This document shows, piece by piece, positions 38,227 to 41,177 of a DNA stretch of 41,177 nt. The translations under genes and the position numbers were made by a program. This DNA is from a virus. The stretch is from the IMG/VR virus record IMGVR_UViG_3300020171_000069, positions 1 through 41,177 of that record. The stretch is one strand, 5' to 3'. Within the stretch, counting starts at the first letter, position 1; the number at the start of each line of letters is the position of its first letter. Under the pieces are notes generated by a model. It had not been told where the DNA came from. It ran no database searches and worked only from the letters and a program-made list of their open reading frames with translations.

Positions 38227-38942
38227 TATTTAAAATTAAGTTTATTAGCTAACCAATCTATAAATCTATCCACCCACTTTTGGATAACTCCTAAATCAGG
38301 TTCAGGAGTCGTTATTTGTCCGTCTTCCTGCATTATGGGTTGGCTGTTATCTACTGGAACGCTCTGTGGGGTCGCTGGAGACACTACAATAGGCGCTGTG
38401 GGCTGTTTGGGGTCAGAAGATACATCAGGTGCCACTTCGGGTTTTGGGACGCTTACAGGCTCAATTTCGACTTCTTTTACAATCTCTTTAATTACTATTA
38501 GTTTTCCCCAGCCTCCGTTGGTTCCGGTTCCGTCATAGCAATAAACTACTTCTCCGTCGAAAGGAGAATATATAGGATCTCCGAAGTCTGAATTACCTGC
38601 TCCCTTTCCGTTCCAATCTTCGCCTGGGTGATAGCAGTACCTCGTTCCGTATTTAGCATAGTCTAAATATCCCCAGCCCATATGGTCGTATTCTGGGAAA
38701 CTTATCTTTCTAAAGGGCTTAGGGTCGGCATAGGCTTTTTTGACCATATCTCTAGTCATACTGAAAACATAGGCCGTCCATTGAGGCATTACACTCTTAG
38801 GAAAATCTACGTGCAGATGGCTAGCATTTTTATATTGCCTATTGCCGTCTCCTATCGTGCAAATCTTCTGACCCTTTTTAACAAAGTCTCCTTTCTTAAA
38901 AAAGAGTTGGTTACAATGTCCTAGTCTGCAAAAAATACTCAT
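38226..38942 (-). CDS. M23 peptidase with permuted catalytic halves (endolysin candidate)
   Basis: A protein of 238 residues. Residues 4-48 are the second half of an M23 (LytM) domain: CRLGHCNQ, FVKKGQKICTIGDGN and SHLHVDFP with H42 and H44. Residues ~100-152 are the first half: RYCYHPGEDWNGKGAG with H105 and D109, DPIYSPFDGEVVYCYDG and GGWGKLIVIKE. All four expected metal/catalytic positions are present but in reversed order. A Pro-rich linker and a Trp-rich end (QKWVDRFIDWLANKL) follow. No signal peptide. A holin-like gene follows. It may be circularly permuted or made of two half domains. Confidence 0.75.
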   Translation of the reverse strand: MSIFCRLGHCNQLFFKKGDFVKKGQKICTIGDGNRQYKNASHLHVDFPKSVMPQWTAYVFSMTRDMVKKAYADPKPFRKISFPEYDHMGWGYLDYAKYGTRYCYHPGEDWNGKGAGNSDFGDPIYSPFDGEVVYCYDGTGTNGGWGKLIVIKEIVKEVEIEPVSVPKPEVAPDVSSDPKQPTAPIVVSPATPQSVPVDNSQPIMQEDGQITTPEPDLGVIQKWVDRFIDWLANKLNFK

Positions 38943-39012
38943 AAAATTTTTCTAAATTAAATAATCCATACACGTGTAATTGCGTATATCCATTAGCGAT
39001 AACTGTTACCAT
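38911..39012 (-). CDS. Very small protein, uncertain
   Basis: A 33-codon frame from ATG at 39012 (MVTVIANGYTQLHVYGLFNL, ending LQTRTL) after a TTTAAA leader. It overlaps the M23 start by 32 bp. The longer frame with start at 39129 in the same phase is probably a shadow of the membrane frame in its first half. The residue mix looks natural, but nothing else supports it. Confidence 0.35.
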   Translation of the reverse strand: MVTVIANGYTQLHVYGLFNLEKFYEYFLQTRTL

Positions 39013-39019
39013 TTTAAAC

Positions 39020-39250
39020 TTACAGTCCTCCCCGATAGCCCGTTGGGATAGAAATGTTCTTACTAGAACCCTGGGCGTTGTACGGACGGACTTCGATATT
39101 GGCGATGGCGATTGAGATGTATCTGACACTTAAATACAGGACGATAAGCAATCCTATTAAAAATAAGATGACCTTCGTCCAAAATAATTTAGTACTGATA
39201 AGTTGTAAATAATTATTATTTCGTCTGGCCGATAATCTTCGGTTAAGAAG
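39020..39250 (-). CDS. Transmembrane protein frame lacking a canonical start
   Basis: An open frame of about 76 codons reading RRLSARRNNNYLQLISTKLF, then a membrane span (KVILFLIGLLIVLYLSVRYI) and an outer tail (NIEVRPYNAQGSSKNISIPT, GYRGGL). It looks like a real N-in/C-out anchored protein. There is no ATG, GTG or TTG before the span. The preceding gene stops as TCT-TAA-C, and a +1 shift at that stop enters this frame. Non-canonical initiation is the other option. Possibly a spanin-like or lysis protein. Confidence 0.45.
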   Translation of the reverse strand, partial: LLNRRLSARRNNNYLQLISTKLFWTKVILFLIGLLIVLYLSVRYISIAIANIEVRPYNAQGSSKNISIPTGYRGGL

Positions 39251-39566
39251 TTGTTAGGTCAGATATAATATTTGATTCTCTATATGCTTTCAGTATAGCT
39301 AAATAATTTATACAATCAAGGATAGTGTCTTCTAAACTCTCGTCTTTTACGGAAGCCTCCTTATTTAGAAGGTTTGAGATTCTTGAAATCTTATCCAATA
39401 CCCTTACTAAAATAGCTCTGTCTATATTTATACCAGCTATTTGAGCAGATTCAAAGTTCTTAAAAGGGTTATCAGAATTAGCATAATCTGAGTTCTTGAT
39501 CTTGATTATCTCCACTCCTGTCTTATAGGTATTCTCTATGGATTCTATAAATTGTTGTTGATTCAT
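39243..39566 (-). CDS. DUF1599 (Nmad1)-like protein
   Basis: A protein of 107 residues. KIKNSDYANSDNPFKNFESA, NIDRAILVRVLDKISRISNL and VKDESLEDTILDCINYLAIL reproduce the pattern of the nucleotide-modification-associated (DUF1599) family, whose members are associated with phage base modification or dNTP metabolism. No modification enzyme is seen in this genome. It ends in a TCT-TAA-C stop followed by the start-less membrane frame. A hairpin with a C-run lies before its start. Confidence 0.7.
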   Translation of the reverse strand: MNQQQFIESIENTYKTGVEIIKIKNSDYANSDNPFKNFESAQIAGINIDRAILVRVLDKISRISNLLNKEASVKDESLEDTILDCINYLAILKAYRESNIISDLTTS

Positions 39567-39577
39567 AAGTTAAAGGG

Positions 39578-39598
39578 GGGGAGGAGTTCCACCTCCCC
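39578..39598 (-). other. G/C hairpin with C-run after the phosphoesterase gene
   Basis: Transcribed strand GGGGAGG-TGGAACT-CCTCCCC followed by CCCTTTAAC. A 7-bp stem between two genes, without U-tract. The same design, with a run of seven C residues, appears at 40479-40500. Confidence 0.5.
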
Positions 39599-39603
39599 AA
39601 GTC

Positions 39604-40398
39604 TTAGAAAAATGGTATGAAAGCCGGTTTAAAGGCGACCAGGCTTTTTTTTCTGTCTTTCGATACTCGGGCGCTGACGATCCAGCCTCCGATAATGGGA
39701 TTTATCCCTTTGCGCATAAGAAAAGTTGACTGACTCTCGAAACACCCACAGTTGATGATATGGATATTCCGATAAAAGAAGTAGTGGGCCGTATGCCAAT
39801 GGCCAAACAAAAGGATGTGAGGCTTGGAACCGGAAGGAATCTGCTCGGCTATCTTCTGGGCCTTGTAAGAAAGAGCATAGGCTCCTCCGCCGTCGGGATG
39901 AGAGAGACGGACTTTGATTCCGTCGATAATCACATCTCCTTGGTACTGGCCGAGATAAATCATATCTTTCCGTTCCTTGACAATGATGTCACCAATATCA
40001 ACTCCTGACTTATTCCACCAAGACAAATCATGGTTGCCCGTAATGAAGTAAGTCGTTATCCCCTTTACTTTGGGATAGTTGTTGATGACATACTGTGCTT
40101 GGTTCTTGGCCCCGAAGGTGTGGACTTCGTTTTCCTGCCCCCGATAGATTCCCCACCCCGCTACTAAATCCCCGCTGTTGAAGACAATCTTGATGCCTTC
40201 TTTGCGGCAGATGTCGTAGAAAGTGTGGAGTTCGTCCATCTTTTCATGGATGGAGCAGAAGTGATTGTCAGCCATTGTTGCGAATCTGAAGTGTTGGTCC
40301 GTCATCTGATAATCCAGAATTTTCGGCCTAGCCTTCTTACCATTGGTAATCCTCTTTAACTGGACATCAGAGATGCCCAACTCCTTGAGAGTCTTCAT
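39604..40398 (-). CDS. Calcineurin-like metallophosphoesterase
   Basis: A protein of 264 residues. The metal-binding blocks are DNH (44-46), NSGD (74-77), GNHD (121-124), and GHWH (199-202) with H-P-D-G near 167. These define a Mre11/Calcineurin-type phosphoesterase; the substrate (nucleotide, DNA or phosphoprotein) cannot be read. It has a strong AAAGGAG site before ATG 40398 and a clearly higher GC content than the structural genes, as does the rest of this block to 41055. It may have been acquired separately. Confidence 0.85.
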   Translation of the reverse strand: MKTLKELGISDVQLKRITNGKKARPKILDYQMTDQHFRFATMADNHFCSIHEKMDELHTFYDICRKEGIKIVFNSGDLVAGWGIYRGQENEVHTFGAKNQAQYVINNYPKVKGITTYFITGNHDLSWWNKSGVDIGDIIVKERKDMIYLGQYQGDVIIDGIKVRLSHPDGGGAYALSYKAQKIAEQIPSGSKPHILLFGHWHTAHYFFYRNIHIINCGCFESQSTFLMRKGINPIIGGWIVSARVSKDRKKSLVAFKPAFIPFF

Positions 40399-40478
40399 GG
40401 CTTTTCTCCTTTAATTATTAACTTTTAAGGAACTATTGTCCCCTCTTCTAGCCGTAATCTTTATGACTATGAGAGGGG

Positions 40479-40524
40479 GGGAGAGTTTTTAGGCTCTCCC
40501 TGATTTGGAGACATGTTAGTCTCC
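40479..40524 (-). other. Two hairpins before the phosphoesterase gene
   Basis: GGAGAC-TAACAT-GTCTCC (40524-40519 with 40512-40507) overlaps the end of the upstream gene, and GGGAGAG-CCTAAAAA-CTCTCCC (40500-40494 with 40485-40479) follows, extended by CCCC. A third possible pairing links CCCCTCT (40478-40472) with AGAGGGG (40446-40440), giving alternative folds in the 5' leader. Confidence 0.5.
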
Positions 40525-40710
40525 TAGCGCGACAGTTGCCATAAACAACTCGTGGGTTGCTTTCTGGAGAAACTCCGCAGCTTTACGACAGGAATCTGCC
40601 GTGGGGAAATTGGGATGATGGTCGTTAGCCTTGGCTTTAACACAAAGCTCGACAATCAGATCCTCAAGTCCCCGCTTCTTGCGTTCAATCTTGGTACGGA
40701 TGTCTTTCAT
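40516..40710 (-). CDS. Small helical protein, unknown
   Basis: A protein of 64 residues (MKDIRTKIERKKRGLEDLIV, FPTADSCRKAAEFLQKATHE). A basic helix, a loop and a second helix. It has a strong ribosome site (CAGGAGGTAACATG), unlike most genes here. GC-rich block. Function unknown. Confidence 0.6.
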   Translation of the reverse strand: MKDIRTKIERKKRGLEDLIVELCVKAKANDHHPNFPTADSCRKAAEFLQKATHELFMATVALGD

Positions 40711-40711
40711 G

Positions 40712-40906
40712 TTACCTCCTGACTAAATTTTTACAACCCCGTACTAATTCTCCTCCTTCCCGCCAAGTTTGTTTCTGGCAATGGGCCAGTTTCTTTTCGG
40801 AGAGGAATTTTCGGTGCTTCCGGCACCAGAAGGCTAGATGATGGTCTTCACCTCTTCGATATGGAGTTCCCAAAAGCCGTTTTTGATGACTTCGTAAATC
40901 CGCCAT
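40712..40906 (-). CDS. Small His/Cys-rich protein, start uncertain
   Basis: A frame of up to 64 residues; the second part (HHLAFWCRKHRKFLSEKKLA, then HCQKQTWREGGELVRGCKNL) has Cys and His spaced as in a small zinc finger. It overlaps the upstream secreted-protein gene by 73 bp if ATG 40906 is used; a TTG inside the overlap would shorten it. Function unknown. Confidence 0.45.
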   Translation of the reverse strand: MADLRSHQKRLLGTPYRRGEDHHLAFWCRKHRKFLSEKKLAHCQKQTWREGGELVRGCKNLVRR

Positions 40907-41055
40907 TTGGAAGCTCCTTTTTTAGCTTCTTTTTCACAGTGTTCCGGGGTCGCCAGTGTCCTTAATATTTCCCGTTCGTGTTCAGGAGCTTTGCTCCAGA
41001 TTTCGAGGGGAACTTGCAGGACAAGAACCAACAGCCAAAGAGCCAAATGTCTCAT
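40834..41055 (-). CDS. Small secreted or membrane-anchored protein
   Basis: A protein of 73 residues. The N-terminus (MRHLALWLLVLVLQVPLEIW) is a signal peptide or anchor, followed by a charged helical domain (HEREILRTLATPEHCEKEAK). It has a strong AGGAGG site and lies across the circular junction next to the holin-like membrane proteins. It may be a spanin or periplasmic lysis helper, but no lipobox is present. Confidence 0.65.
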   Translation of the reverse strand: MRHLALWLLVLVLQVPLEIWSKAPEHEREILRTLATPEHCEKEAKKGASKWRIYEVIKNGFWELHIEEVKTII

Positions 41056-41177
41056 ATTAACCTCCTAAAGAACTATGTATCTTTTATCAATAAATAAATG
41101 AGGGCGGTAACTACGACTGTTAAAATTACACCTGCCGCCCCGTAAACCAACTTGCGAACAGGGGAAAATACATCATA
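41051..41177. repeat. Terminal direct repeat, right copy (circular overlap)
   Basis: Exact second copy of bases 1-127. It contains the AGGAGG ribosome site and start of the secreted small protein at 41055 and, above 41073, a duplicated 3' part of the membrane protein gene annotated at 23-358. That gene is complete only at the left end. Confidence 0.95.

Noticed and set aside
38911-39129. 72-residue frame starting MSDTSQSPSPISKS
   Set aside because: Its first half is an out-of-phase reading of the much more convincing membrane frame (39020-39250). Only the last 33 codons look natural and are listed separately.
1-41177. Integrase, CRISPR array, tRNA genes, DNA or RNA polymerase
   Set aside because: I looked for tyrosine or serine recombinase motifs, repeat-spacer arrays, T-loop sequences and polymerase motifs and found none.

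Overview
This window is a complete, circularly closed genome of an uncultivated tailed phage, probably a short-tailed podovirus. Bases 1-127 recur exactly at 41051-41177, the signature of a circular assembly overlap, so the unique genome is about 41050 bp. Every gene I can support lies on the minus strand. TGA, TAA and TAG all act as stops (many ATGA start/stop overlaps), so the standard bacterial code is used. Promoters are sigma70-like with TGn-extended -10 boxes. The host is not identifiable; the lysozyme-like and M23 proteins and several small Cys-rich families recall phages of uncultivated groundwater-type bacteria, but that is only an impression.

Layout in the direction of transcription (falling coordinates). 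A late-type terminator (37960-37987) is followed at once by an early promoter. Early block 37.9-33.2 kb: HTH-HNH endonuclease, a DUF4373-type replication initiator behind a promoter/terminator leader, small Cys-rich and HTH proteins, a membrane-anchored lysozyme-like protein, and a putative single-strand annealing protein. Then a NinB-like protein, a NUMOD3-HNH homing endonuclease followed by a second, diverged NinB C-terminus, and a PD-(D/E)XK resolvase-like nuclease. Block 31.4-27.8 kb holds about 13 very small, very AT-rich genes of unknown function, several with zinc ribbons, and one structured intergenic element (30440-30532). I see no DNA polymerase, helicase, integrase or RNA polymerase, so the phage depends on host machinery.

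The late operon begins at about 27.78 kb with a promoter immediately followed by a terminator, an arrangement like lambda pR'/tR', and runs through TerS, TerL, portal, scaffold and an SU10-type major capsid protein. Between the capsid genes and the neck adaptor sits a roughly 8.9 kb glycan island: a two-domain GT2/GT4 transferase, GDP-mannose 4,6-dehydratase, a ColD-like 3-dehydratase with His in place of the PLP lysine, a capsule-cluster protein with a ParB-like end, a nucleotidyltransferase-like protein and four more GT-A transferases. Then come the neck adaptor, fibre, LamG lectin, beta-helix tailspike, tail proteins and two large putative DNA-ejection proteins.

The operon continues across the circular junction through a lysis and auxiliary block (2.0 to 0 kb, then 41.05 to 38.04 kb): small membrane proteins, a GC-richer segment with strong Shine-Dalgarno sites including a metallophosphoesterase, a DUF1599-like protein, an M23 peptidase whose two catalytic halves occur in reversed order, and a holin-like protein just before the terminator. 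The most unusual points are the permuted M23 domain, the glycan island with a dideoxysugar enzyme, the leaderless leader ORF that runs through a terminator into the replication gene, the HNH gene accompanied by a spare NinB 3' end, and the structured RNA bracketing the capsid gene.
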